Shown piece after piece: positions 43,957 through 51,964 of a DNA stretch of 64,000 nt; position 1 is the stretch's first letter; every line of letters starts with the position of its first letter. The DNA is from Haloplanus sp. XH21 (lineage in GTDB: Archaea > Halobacteriota > Halobacteria > Halobacteriales > Haloferacaceae). Where the stretch lies: assembly GCF_023276355.1 (NCBI RefSeq), contig NZ_JALLPL010000001.1, forward strand, positions 372,001 through 436,000, given 5' to 3'. The notes under the pieces were generated by a model. It searched no databases and was not told where the DNA came from. It worked only from the letters and a program-made list of their open reading frames with translations. The position numbers and the translations under genes are program-made.

Positions 43957-46851
43957 TTAGTTGTCGCGCCGCGTGGCCAGCAGTGCAGCCGCGAGCAGCG
44001 CGATGACTGCGACGATGGCACCGAAGCCAGGACCGCCGCCCTCGGTCGTTTCCGTGGGCGTTGCCGTACCGGGCTCGGGCGTCGCCGTGGCCGTTGCGGG
44101 CTCAGGCGTTGCCGTTGCGGTCGCGGTCGGCTCAGGCGTTGCCGTCGGTTCCGGCGTCGGTGTCGAGACCGACTGGACGATCTGGACTTCGACGAGGTCC
44201 GTGTTCTCGCCGTCGTCAGCTTCGAGGTTGTACGTGCCCGTCTGCACGTCCTCGAGTTCCAGCGACACCATGTACTGACCATCGTAGCCCCACTCCTCGG
44301 TCGTCGTCAGTGCGACCGAGTTGCCGGCCTGCGTCTGGAGTTCCACGGTGATCGAGTTGTCGTCTGGTCGGAGGTTCGTGGTGCCCTCGACGACCATCGT
44401 GTCGTCGACAGCGACCGGGTTGACACCCGAGGCCTGCATGCCTTCGGGGTAGACGTTCTGGATGGACGTCCGCGGTTCCGCGAGGCGGAAGTTCTGCGTG
44501 ACAATCCGGTCGTCGCTTGCAACCTCTTCAGTCGTCTGGTCGAGCAGGCGTGCGCGCATCTGGTCTCCCGTGAGGCCCGCAGTGCTCAGGTTCTTCTCAA
44601 CGAAGTCCGAGAGGGTACCGCCGGGGACGTCACCGTCACCGTAGTCACCGTCTCGACCGGGCGTCAGGACGTGGACGCTGATCTGACCAGTAGCAAGGTT
44701 GCCGAGACTGACTTCGTTGTCCTCGAACGTGTTGTCATCCTCGACGTTGATCGTTTCGTGGTTCGCGTTGCCGCGCTCGTCGAAGAACACCACGTCGACA
44801 CTCTGCGTGCCGAGCGAGGTGCCCGAGACGTTCACTTCGTTGTCGATGGTGGACACCTGTCCACCGACCGTCTTGACGCTAGCGGACAGTTCGGTGTCGA
44901 CAACACGGAGCGACTTCTGGTTGCTCGTGCCCGTGTTGAACTCGGACACCGTGACGTTCTGACGGACGGTTCCAGTGCCACCGACGTCAGCAGCGTCAAT
45001 CACGCCGATGCGGTAGGTGCCGGGCAGCGACAGGAGCTGGCTGCCAGGGCTGGGATCATTCGAGAGGATAACGTCTTCCTTCTCGAAGGTGTCGTCAGCG
45101 TCCACCGAGATCGTTTCGTCACCGTCGAGGGTGAGGAGCTGGTAGCGGCCTTCACGGCGGACGTAGAGTGCAACGTCTTCGACACCTTCCGAGGCGGTGC
45201 CGTTGACGTCGACTTCGCTACCGACAACGTACGTGTTGCCGGGCGTGTTGAGGGAGACGTCGCCCTCTTCGATCGTCAGCGAGGGGTCGTCTTCGAGATT
45301 ACTTTCGGTGATTTGGTTCACGAGATCGCTGCGCGGGATGCTCGAGTTGTTAGCCTGGTAGACGTTGACATCAACGTCAGTCGTGTCCAGGCTGCTCGTG
45401 TCGATCTGACCGACGCCGACACCGGTGTCGTCGTCGACCTCGACAACTGCGTAGGCGTAGTTGCCCTGCGACAGGCTGATCGAGCCGCGTCGGACGGTGT
45501 CGCCAACCTGGCGGAAGGTGCCGTTAGCGGCACTGCCGCCGACGGAGACACCGTCACGGAAGTCGTCTGCCTCGATGGCAACGACGTGGAAGTCGCCAGC
45601 GTTCGAGCCTCGGATCGAGAAGGTCACGTCCTGACCGCGCGTGACCGTCTCCGAGTCAAGGTCGAGCGAGACGTCGTCGTCGCCGGTCACGGTGACCGTC
45701 GTCGATTGCGTTGCACGACCGAAGTCGAGGTCGTCAGCACCAGCAACTTCGAACGTGAAGGTGCCAGTGTTGAGGTTGGAGAGATCGACACCCCACTCAA
45801 CCTGACCGTTCGAGTTAGCCTTCGTGGCACCCTGGGTGCCCGTCAGGGCGTCGCCGGTGACATCAAGGCCGTCATCGTTTTCGACGGTCAGTTCAAGTTC
45901 TTCAGCCTCTTCGTAGTTGTAGTGCGCGTCGACAGTGAGCGCACCAGAACCGGAGGTACTGTCGCCCTGCGGGACAGATCCGCCGGAGATGTCCGCATCG
46001 TTCACGTTGTCGACTTCAAGCTGGGTGATGCGCGGTTCAAGGACCGTTGCGTTGAACCCGCCGTCGCCAGCGTCCGGTCCGTTAGCGTCGTACTGGCCCG
46101 TTGCCTGGTCTTGGTCGATCGGGAACGTGAGGGTCTGACCCTCTGCGTCACCGCTCGAGCCGATCAGGGAACTCGTGGAGCCAGCGAACTGGAGGTCTTC
46201 CTCGCCCTGGAAGACGGTTGCACCCGAGTAGATGGTGACAGTCGTGTCATCATCGACAGGGTCGGCCGGGTCTCGGTTCGAGGTCCCCGGTGCACTGACA
46301 TCCCGGATGGTGAAGGACGTAGACGCGCTGGTCGATGTCCCATCGTTACTGTCCTGGAGAGTGCTGGTAACTGTCGCGGTAGTATCGGATGAGACCTGTT
46401 CAGTCTGGACGTCAACAGTCACGTTGACGCTACCGCTGAGGTTCCCGGATCCAACAGCACTGGAGTCCGGCTGGAAGGTGACGAGGAACTGCTCCGGCGA
46501 TCCGTCACTATCAGGGTCGTTAGTGCTCGTACCGGTCGTGACACTAGACCCATTAATGATGACGCTATTCACGGCAGTCGAGGTTACATTGGCACCGCTT
46601 GCTGGGCTGACATCAAGTGTGTAGGTGTCAGTATTACCATCAGCCGTGTAACCATCGAATGTGAAATTAACCGTGTGTGTTCGAGTTGTCTCTTCGTCCA
46701 CGTCAGTGGCATTGGTGAACACGCTGTGCGCACCAGAACCACTGTTAACCGCAGCAGCAGATCCAGACAGCGCCACGGTTCCAGCGAAGACGCTGAAAAC
46801 CATGAGCGCCGCGAGGACTACTGCGCGGATCTGATCGTTATAGTCTGTCAT
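43957..46851 (-). CDS. csg: S-layer glycoprotein with PGF-CTERM anchor
   Basis: This 964-aa secreted protein is the likely main cell-envelope protein. It has a signal peptide (IRAVVLAALMVFSVFAGTVA, cleaved near SAAA), a long acidic beta-rich body with many N-x-S/T sites (for example NATD, NFTF, NVTS, NGSS), a Pro/Thr/Glu stalk (PTPEPTATPEPTATATAT) and a PGF-CTERM tail GGGPGFGAIVAVIALLAAAL with ATRRDN. Archaeosortase processing and lipid attachment are expected. The start is ATG 46851; the 5' leader seems long and contains a tight 15-base hairpin. A terminator follows the stop. Confidence 0.93.
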   Translation of the reverse strand: MTDYNDQIRAVVLAALMVFSVFAGTVALSGSAAAVNSGSGAHSVFTNATDVDEETTRTHTVNFTFDGYTADGNTDTYTLDVSPASGANVTSTAVNSVIINGSSVTTGTSTNDPDSDGSPEQFLVTFQPDSSAVGSGNLSGSVNVTVDVQTEQVSSDTTATVTSTLQDSNDGTSTSASTSFTIRDVSAPGTSNRDPADPVDDDTTVTIYSGATVFQGEEDLQFAGSTSSLIGSSGDAEGQTLTFPIDQDQATGQYDANGPDAGDGGFNATVLEPRITQLEVDNVNDADISGGSVPQGDSTSGSGALTVDAHYNYEEAEELELTVENDDGLDVTGDALTGTQGATKANSNGQVEWGVDLSNLNTGTFTFEVAGADDLDFGRATQSTTVTVTGDDDVSLDLDSETVTRGQDVTFSIRGSNAGDFHVVAIEADDFRDGVSVGGSAANGTFRQVGDTVRRGSISLSQGNYAYAVVEVDDDTGVGVGQIDTSSLDTTDVDVNVYQANNSSIPRSDLVNQITESNLEDDPSLTIEEGDVSLNTPGNTYVVGSEVDVNGTASEGVEDVALYVRREGRYQLLTLDGDETISVDADDTFEKEDVILSNDPSPGSQLLSLPGTYRIGVIDAADVGGTGTVRQNVTVSEFNTGTSNQKSLRVVDTELSASVKTVGGQVSTIDNEVNVSGTSLGTQSVDVVFFDERGNANHETINVEDDNTFEDNEVSLGNLATGQISVHVLTPGRDGDYGDGDVPGGTLSDFVEKNLSTAGLTGDQMRARLLDQTTEEVASDDRIVTQNFRLAEPRTSIQNVYPEGMQASGVNPVAVDDTMVVEGTTNLRPDDNSITVELQTQAGNSVALTTTEEWGYDGQYMVSLELEDVQTGTYNLEADDGENTDLVEVQIVQSVSTPTPEPTATPEPTATATATPEPATATATPEPGTATPTETTEGGGPGFGAIVAVIALLAAALLATRRDN

Positions 46852-46910
46852 GTTTTGCGTTGTTACGGATGGCAATCCTGAGCTGCCCTCTTTCATGCCG
46901 AGTTCGTGGT

Positions 46911-46925
46911 CTGGCGCTGCGCCAG
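46911..46925 (-). promoter_or_regulatory. Tight hairpin in the csg 5' leader
   Basis: ctggcgctgcgccag is nearly palindromic (7-base arms around one base). It lies 60-74 bases upstream of the csg ATG, inside the probable untranslated leader, and could affect mRNA stability or translation. Confidence 0.35.
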
Positions 46926-47150
46926 CCACCGGTAGGGGTATCCAAAATGTCCCTTCGGTGTAGTAAATGCTTTGTGGTCTGTAGGGGTGTATGACGCGTG
47001 TCAGACCCTCACACGCCAGTAGGACCGGGTTTGTGGTACTCGGCTGCGGAGGCGCTCCCGTGAAAAGGGATAACCGGGGAGCCCGCCGGAGAGGCCGGCT
47101 CGGAACGACGCCGAATTCGGCGTCCAGCCTCGTGTTCTGTCGGTATGCCC

Positions 47151-47786
47151 TCAGTTCGGTGGACCGATCCATGCGAGTTCGTGTCCGGGATGCTGCACGA
47201 CCAGTCCCCACTCGATGGCGATGTCGACGAAGGGCTTGACCTGCTCTGCCCACCAGACATCCGCCGAGTCGTCCGGATCAGTGGCATCACGCCGAATCTC
47301 CGTCTGGAGTTCGTCTATCGAGACCCGGCGGCGCTCGCGAAGCAGTTCCAGCGCTTCCCGGCCCACGGCGACCTGCGATTCCGCGGCGCCGAACTCCGCC
47401 CGGGCCATGGCGACGACATCATCGATGTCCGCGACCGATTCGGGCACCTCGCGGCCGCCGCCCTCGGCAGCCGTTCGCTGCTCACCTTGCGACGAATCGA
47501 CCGTTCGCGCCGTCAGTCCCGACATCTGCGCCTCCAGTCGGTCGAGACACTCTTCCAGTTCGTCGATCTGCTCCGTCCGCTGTTCAAGCTGTTCGACACG
47601 CTGCTCGAGTTTCTCGACGCTGTCCTCGACGGCGTTGATCCGGCTGTAGATGTCCTGTACGTCCTGCTGGATCGCCTGCCGGCAGATTTCCCGGAGGTGC
47701 TCTGCCGTAGTCCGGTTCCGCTGTTCGGCGTCCTGTTCCAGCGCCGCCCACAGTTCCTTCGGCATCCGGACCGATTGAGGTTTCAT
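47151..47786 (-). CDS. Ribbon-helix-helix / coiled-coil protein, 211 aa
   Basis: The N-terminus (MKPQSVRMPKELWAALEQDA, EQRNRTTAEHLREICRQAIQ) has the beta strand plus two helices of an RHH (CopG-type) DNA-binding domain. Residues ~65-105 form a coiled coil with heptads of Glu/Leu/Gln (VEKLEQRVEQLEQRTEQIDE). The C-terminal third ends in SIDELQTEIRRDATDPDDSA, DVWWAEQVKPFVDIAIEWGL and a short wing, possibly a second winged helix. It probably binds DNA as a dimer or tetramer. It precedes csg in the same orientation and could control it, but this is only positional. Confidence 0.72.
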   Translation of the reverse strand: MKPQSVRMPKELWAALEQDAEQRNRTTAEHLREICRQAIQQDVQDIYSRINAVEDSVEKLEQRVEQLEQRTEQIDELEECLDRLEAQMSGLTARTVDSSQGEQRTAAEGGGREVPESVADIDDVVAMARAEFGAAESQVAVGREALELLRERRRVSIDELQTEIRRDATDPDDSADVWWAEQVKPFVDIAIEWGLVVQHPGHELAWIGPPN

Positions 47787-48165
47787 CGTGCGGAAATATC
47801 CGACTTCACGCCTTGTTGTGGGGCAAAACTGCGTTCCGAACGTACCGCGCCGAGCGGAGCGAGGCGCGGTTTCACCGGACGCGACCGAAGGGAGCGTCCG
47901 GAGGTTTTTCCCAAATTTTTGCAAGGAGTGGTTCCCGCAGCGAGCGAAGCGAGCGAGGAAACCCGACGCAACAAAAAGTGGAATGCCGCCTCCCCGATTT
48001 GAACTCGCCGAGACGGTCGGCCTCACTTCGTCGCCGGCTGCCAGCGGGACCTCCGATCCCGCCTCGTTCGGCCGCTGCGACTCGTCTGCTCAAATCGTGT
48101 CGGGAGCAGTTTCGCGGCCGACGGCTCACTCGCTACGCTCGTTCGCGTTGTCGGCCGCAGAAACA
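47787..48165. other. Non-coding region with a copy of the tRNA-Phe 3' end
   Basis: No acidic open frame occurs here; the frames present are antisense tRNA or repeat shadows. Besides the tRNA 3' copy, it contains agcgagcgaagcgagcgagg-like sequence near 47940-47960 and a 9-base inverted repeat gcggccgac/gtcggccgc (48114-48122 and 48150-48158). Confidence 0.6.
47983..48004. repeat. Copy of the tRNA-Phe 3' end (att-like)
   Basis: The 22 bases atgccgcctccccgatttga plus ac are identical to 48165-48186, the last part of tRNA-Phe (discriminator, acceptor 3' strand and part of the T-arm). Integrases often duplicate this part of a tRNA gene. The two copies are 182 bases apart. Confidence 0.75.
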
Positions 48166-48186
48166 TGCCGCCTCCCCGATTTGAAC
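48165..48186. repeat. tRNA-Phe 3' end, partner of the 47983 copy
   Basis: Same 22 bases as at 47983-48004, here belonging to the intact tRNA-Phe gene. Confidence 0.75.
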
Positions 48187-48239
48187 GGGGGACAGCTCGA
48201 TCTTCAGTCGAGTGCTCTCCCAGTCTGAGCTAAGGCGGC
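48166..48239 (-). tRNA. tRNA-Phe (anticodon GAA)
   Basis: On the minus strand the acceptor GCCGCCT pairs with AGGCGGC, discriminator A. The D-arm GCTC/GAGC, anticodon stem CTCGA/TCGAG with loop CTGAAGA (anticodon GAA), and T-arm CCCCG-TTCAAAT-CGGGG are complete. Confidence 0.96.
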
Positions 48240-48326
48240 GCACTTGCTGGGAGGTGAATCGGAGCCAAAAGGATTTCGGAACACGGCGGCCGGGTGACCG
48301 CGCCTCTCCCGCGCGCACGCGACGAC

Positions 48327-48851
48327 TCACGATAGTCGATACGTATCGATGTCGTCGCCGGTGCCGGCGTCGCGTTCGGCCGCCGCGTCGAGCGCCCGCC
48401 GGGTGAGCTCCGCTGCGTCGTCCAGCGACGCGTCGGGGTCGTGGCCGGCTTCGAGGACGCCGAGCGCGACCGACGCGCCGCTGCCGAACGCCGCCACGTC
48501 GTCCTCGGTGACGCTGCCGGGGGTGATCGACCGAAGCGCCGGCTCGCCGTCGGCGTCCGGCGCGGCCACGACGCCGGAAACACCGCGGTCGTCGGCCAGG
48601 TCGCTGGCCAGCCGTGCGAACGGGTCGATCCGAAGTTGGCCCCGTTCGGTGCGATACGAGCGGATCTCAGCGTCGAGGCGGTCGGCGAAGGCGTCCACGT
48701 CACCGGGCGCACCGACGATGGCCGCGCCGGCCTCGCCGAACTCGAAGACGTGTCGGTGGGAACGACTCCGGACGTGGCCGTCGGTAACTGCGAGCCGATC
48801 ACCCGCGAGGACGACGCCCTCCGCACACGCCACGCCAATGACGGTACTCAT
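48327..48851 (-). CDS. Proteasome-like Ntn-hydrolase, probably with N-terminal Ser
   Basis: The 174-aa product begins MSTVIGVACAEGVVLAGDRL, which aligns with the start of processed proteasome beta/HslV subunits (nucleophile, V-x-G, D17 in AGDR). Counting back from AGDR, the nucleophile position is Ser2 after removal of Met, with no propeptide. The usual catalytic Lys33 seems replaced by His (in SHRHVFEF). It could be an inactive or altered proteasome homologue. The normal proteasome genes are not in this window. It is 38 bases downstream of ftsY on the same strand, so possibly in the same transcript. Confidence 0.7.
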   Translation of the reverse strand: MSTVIGVACAEGVVLAGDRLAVTDGHVRSRSHRHVFEFGEAGAAIVGAPGDVDAFADRLDAEIRSYRTERGQLRIDPFARLASDLADDRGVSGVVAAPDADGEPALRSITPGSVTEDDVAAFGSGASVALGVLEAGHDPDASLDDAAELTRRALDAAAERDAGTGDDIDTYRLS

Positions 48852-48889
48852 GCGTGAGGGTAGGAAAGCAAGCGGGGTATGTGTAGGGG

Positions 48890-49984
48890 CTACGCGCCGA
48901 GGAGGTCGTCGACCAACGCTTCGGGGTCGAATCGGTCGAGGTCCTCGTACCCCTGTCCGGTGCCGAGAAAGAGCACGGGCTTGCCAGTCACGTAGGCGAC
49001 GGAGATGGCGGCGCCGCCCTGGGAGTCGGCGTCCGCTTTCGTGAGGACGGCGCCGTCGATTTCGGCGGCGGCGTCGAACTGCTGGGCGCGCTCGACGGCG
49101 TCCTGGCCCGCGACCGCCTCGTCGACGAACAGGGTGAGGTCGGGAGCGACCACGCGGTCGATCTTCTCCAACTGGGCCATGAGATCACTGGAGGTGTGCA
49201 GTCGACCGGCAGTGTCGCCGAGCACCACGTCGATGTCGTTGGCCTCGGCGTACTCCACGCCGTCGTAGATGACGGCCGCGGGGTCGCCGCCCTGTTCGTG
49301 GGCGATGAGACGCTTGCCCAGCGCGTCGGCGTGTTCCTGAATCTGCTCGTTCGCGCCCGCGCGGTACGTATCACCGTTGGCGAGCACCGACGAGTAGCCC
49401 TGCTCCTCCAGGTAGCGCGCCATCTTGGCGATGGTGGTCGTCTTGCCGACGCCGTTGACGCCGGTGAAGACGATGGTGACGGGCTTGTCCGCCTGTGCGA
49501 TGCGCTCCTCGAAGTCGAACTGGCCGACGCTGATGACGTCGAGAAGCGCGTCGCGCAGGGCGTCCTCCACGAGGTCGCCCGTGCTGGCCATCTGGGATTT
49601 GGTCTCGCCGACGAGGTTCGACCGGATCTGGTCGAGAATCGCCTCGGCGACGCCCATCTCGACGTCGCTCTCGAGCAACGCCATCTCCAGGTTCCAGAGC
49701 GGGTCTTCGAGGTCCTCCTCTTCGAGAACGACCTTGCCGGTGGCGAAGGCCTTGGCGCGCTGGAGACGGCCGGGACCGTCGCTGCCCTCGTCCGCCTCGG
49801 CGTCACCCTCCGGTGCGGCGGGGGTCGGCGCGTCGGTGTCCGTCGATTCGGATTCCGTTTCGGCCGCGACCTCGGATTCAGCCTCGGCTTCCGCGTCGGC
49901 GTCCTCCGGCTCCGGCTCGACATCGGCGCTCTCCTCGACGTCGCTCCGGAAACTGTCCAACTTGTCTTTCAGTCCGTCGAACAT
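48890..49984 (-). CDS. ftsY: Signal recognition particle receptor FtsY
   Basis: FtsY (364 aa) is the SRP receptor GTPase that brings ribosomes to the membrane. After a ~65-residue Glu/Asp-rich A domain, the N domain (GKVVLEEEDLEDPLWNLEMA) and G domain follow: GVNGVGKTTTIAKMARYLE (G1), DTYRAGANEQ (I-box area), DTAGRLHTSSDLM (G3), TKADADSQGGAAIS (G4), and GTGQGYEDLDRF near the C-terminus. It is downstream of the prefoldin gene by nine bases. Confidence 0.97.
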   Translation of the reverse strand: MFDGLKDKLDSFRSDVEESADVEPEPEDADAEAEAESEVAAETESESTDTDAPTPAAPEGDAEADEGSDGPGRLQRAKAFATGKVVLEEEDLEDPLWNLEMALLESDVEMGVAEAILDQIRSNLVGETKSQMASTGDLVEDALRDALLDVISVGQFDFEERIAQADKPVTIVFTGVNGVGKTTTIAKMARYLEEQGYSSVLANGDTYRAGANEQIQEHADALGKRLIAHEQGGDPAAVIYDGVEYAEANDIDVVLGDTAGRLHTSSDLMAQLEKIDRVVAPDLTLFVDEAVAGQDAVERAQQFDAAAEIDGAVLTKADADSQGGAAISVAYVTGKPVLFLGTGQGYEDLDRFDPEALVDDLLGA

Positions 49985-49993
49985 CAGCCTGCG

Positions 49994-50455
49994 TTACTCG
50001 TCCTGCTCTTGTTGCTGTTGCATCTGCTGCATCTGCTGTTGTTGCATCTGCTGTTGCATCTGCTGGGCCTCCTGCTCGAGTTCGGCGCTCTCAGCTTCGA
50101 GTTCCGCGATCTCCTCCTGCACGTCCTCGATACGGTCGTCGAGCACGTCCTGTTTGCGTTCGAGCGCCTCGATGGCGTCGCCCTGGGGCTGTTCGGCCGC
50201 GTAGCCACCGCCGAGGTCCACGATCACTTCGTCGATGTCCTGGACTTCGGCACGGAGGTACGCGCCACCGCCGAGGGGCACCTGCACCGTCGACCCGGTG
50301 TCGAGCGTCTGGATGGCCTCGATGGCCTCGTCGATTTCGGTTTTGCGCGTCTGGAGGTCCTCGACCTCCTCTTCGAGCTCCTCGATCTCCTCTTCGATCG
50401 CCTGCATCTCCTGGGAGAGCTGCTGAAGTTGCTGCTGACCACCGCCACCCATCAT
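49994..50455 (-). CDS. pfdA: Prefoldin alpha subunit
   Basis: Prefoldin (alpha2-beta4) holds unfolded proteins and hands them to the thermosome. The 153-aa protein has an N-terminal coiled coil (QQQLQQLSQEMQAIEEEIEE), the beta-hairpin core with VQVPLGGGAYLRAEVQDIDE and VIVDLGGGYAAEQ, and a C-terminal coil ending in a Met/Gln-rich tail (QQMQQQMQQQQMQQMQQQQ). It overlaps rpl18a by four bases and precedes ftsY. Confidence 0.95.
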   Translation of the reverse strand: MMGGGGQQQLQQLSQEMQAIEEEIEELEEEVEDLQTRKTEIDEAIEAIQTLDTGSTVQVPLGGGAYLRAEVQDIDEVIVDLGGGYAAEQPQGDAIEALERKQDVLDDRIEDVQEEIAELEAESAELEQEAQQMQQQMQQQQMQQMQQQQEQDE

Positions 50456-50628
50456 GCGGCGGTCACCTCCTCGACCTCGACTTGCGTGCGCTTGAGGCCG
50501 TGCTCGCTCCCGAGCTGTGAGAGCGTGTGCTCGCGCGCGACGTTCTCGTTCGGGGCCTCGATCGTCTTCTGGAAGCTACGATACCCGGTTCGGTCCTGAA
50601 AGCGTCCGCTGACGGCGAACTGACTCAT
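50452..50628 (-). CDS. rpl18a: 50S ribosomal protein eL20 (L18a/LX type)
   Basis: The 58-aa archaeal protein starts MSQFAVSGRFQDRTGYRSFQ and continues KTIEAPNENVAREHTLSQLG, SEHGLKRTQVEVEEVTAA. This matches the short archaeal LX/eL20 form. The ORF is too short for usual cutoffs but is confirmed by position between eif6 and pfdA and by the four-base overlap with pfdA. Confidence 0.94.
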   Translation of the reverse strand: MSQFAVSGRFQDRTGYRSFQKTIEAPNENVAREHTLSQLGSEHGLKRTQVEVEEVTAA

Positions 50629-50664
50629 GTACTGGATGGTCGTGAGGAAGCGGGAAGTATCTTC

Positions 50665-51336
50665 CTACTGGCGCTCGATATAACCGAGCGTCTCCTCGAT
50701 GCGGCCAAGTTCCGGGCCGGTGGTGTCGGTGCCCACGACGTAGCCGTTGTCGTTGGCGATGAGCCCGGAGCCGACGAGCGGCGCGCCGTAGTTGATGGTG
50801 CCGATGTCGGCCCGGATATCGAGGGCCTCTTCGATGGCTTCGAGCTCCGGTTCGCGCGATTTCGGATGGCAGAGCACGCCCTCGTTGGTCGCGACGGCGG
50901 CGGTGCCGACCGTCCGGACGTCCGCCAGGTCGCCGCGCTCGACTGGGACGTCGAGCGCCGTCTTCACCGTCTGTACCGCCTCGCGGCTGAGGTCGGGGTG
51001 AACGTAGGCGCCGTAGTCGTTCGCGAGAACGACGTTGCCGGCGGCGTTGATGCGGCCGGGCAGTTCAGTGACGGTCCGTCCCGTCGCGTCCTCGATGGCC
51101 GACACCTCGCGGTCGGTCGCGCGACTAGAGACGAGCAGCCCCGCCTCGTTGCCGACGGCGAGCGCGCCGACGGTGCCGGAGCCGGCGACCGTCGTCGTCA
51201 CTGGCTCGACATCGAGTTCGTCTGCGATGTCGTCGACGGTGTCGCTGTCGGCGTCGGGCCGGACGAGCAAGCAGTCGTTGGTCGCGCGGGCGAACACACC
51301 CACGTACGGGGAGCCGGCGAAGGAGGCGCGTAACAC
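50665..51336 (-). CDS. eif6: Translation initiation factor aIF6
   Basis: This ribosome anti-association factor (223 aa) binds the 50S subunit. It shows the five-fold repeated pentein fold: [80 protein letters not shown] and [20 protein letters not shown]. The start is GTG 51336, one base after rpl31e. Order rpl31e-eif6-rpl18a is conserved in archaea. Confidence 0.97.
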   Translation of the reverse strand: MLRASFAGSPYVGVFARATNDCLLVRPDADSDTVDDIADELDVEPVTTTVAGSGTVGALAVGNEAGLLVSSRATDREVSAIEDATGRTVTELPGRINAAGNVVLANDYGAYVHPDLSREAVQTVKTALDVPVERGDLADVRTVGTAAVATNEGVLCHPKSREPELEAIEEALDIRADIGTINYGAPLVGSGLIANDNGYVVGTDTTGPELGRIEETLGYIERQ

Positions 51337-51337
51337 G

Positions 51338-51616
51338 TTACTCGGCGGTCTCTGCTTCGACGATCGGTTCCCCGTCCTCGACGAAGCGTGCGGCCCGAAC
51401 CCGAAGCTTGCTCGGCGGGTTGTTCCGACCCTGCTTCCAGACGGCCTCGTTGATGTCGGGGTCCAGACGAACGTCGCTCTCGTCGACCTTGAAATGCTGT
51501 GCGAGGTGCTCGCGAACGAGCGTCATCGCCCGGTCCGCTTGCTTGTTCGACGGCGCGGCCTTCATTTCGCGGAGCGGGACGGTGACGACGCGCTCCTCGA
51601 AGTCGTTGGCGCTCAT
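51338..51616 (-). CDS. rpl31e: 50S ribosomal protein eL31
   Basis: The 92-aa protein begins [20 protein letters not shown] and has [20 protein letters not shown], the family helix, and [20 protein letters not shown], the conserved WxxGRNxPPxKLRV rRNA-binding stretch. It starts at ATG 51616 and is directly preceded by rpl39e, with no gap between them. Confidence 0.97.
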   Translation of the reverse strand: MSANDFEERVVTVPLREMKAAPSNKQADRAMTLVREHLAQHFKVDESDVRLDPDINEAVWKQGRNNPPSKLRVRAARFVEDGEPIVEAETAE

Positions 51617-51769
51617 TTATTCGTCCGTGTCGTTTCGGCGCCAGTGGCGCCGCTTCGGATTTCGCGTTACCTGTCGGTCCGTCTTGAGCATGACCCACGC
51701 GGGAACGCGGCTGTTCTGGTTCTCCAGTTTGGCGAGCCGCTTTTTCTTCGCCTTCGATTTCTTACCCAT
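51617..51769 (-). CDS. rpl39e: 50S ribosomal protein eL39
   Basis: The 50-aa protein [50 protein letters not shown] is a typical eL39, lining the exit tunnel. It is too short for common ORF cutoffs but unmistakable. It heads the operon rpl39e-rpl31e-eif6-rpl18a-pfdA-ftsY; a TATA box 25-33 bases upstream fits a leaderless start. Confidence 0.97.
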   Translation of the reverse strand: MGKKSKAKKKRLAKLENQNSRVPAWVMLKTDRQVTRNPKRRHWRRNDTDE

Positions 51770-51793
51770 AGTGGGCCATCTACCCCGGCGCCG

Positions 51794-51802
51794 CATAAAA
51801 TC
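51794..51802 (-). promoter_or_regulatory. TATA box of the rpl39e operon
   Basis: cataaaatc on the plus strand reads gattttatg on the minus strand and is centred about 29 bases before the rpl39e ATG. Confidence 0.55.
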
Positions 51803-51964
51803 TTGTTCTTTCGGCCGTCACGCGCCGCCGTCGTCGGCGCTTCCGACTCGCCACGGATCCGCGAAGTCGAGAGCATCGGACGATTCGGTCTCACACCGGT
51901 CGTCCGCCCCGAAGCGGCTGGACTCGTCGACGGCACGATCGGGAGGGGTGCCACAGCCCCACCG

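Noticed and set aside
43826-43960. 44-codon ORF with a strong GGAGGTG sequence upstream, between pfkB and csg
   Set aside because: It is basic (many Arg/Lys), overlaps the csg terminator and the csg stop, and has no recognisable motif; the region looks like two terminators between convergent genes.
44054-44170. Tandem-like sequence at the end of csg as a possible mobile repeat
   Set aside because: It encodes the Pro/Thr/Glu stalk of the S-layer protein and is explained by the coding sequence.
47930-47965. agcgagcgaagcgagcgagg strings as possible CRISPR or replication-origin repeats
   Set aside because: Irregular, short and widespread in haloarchaeal intergenic DNA; no regular spacing, no cdc6 gene nearby.
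47788-48228. Long ORFs across the tRNA-Phe region and its duplication
   Set aside because: They translate antisense tRNA (RLPDLNGGQLDLQSSALPV type) and are not acidic; clear artefacts.
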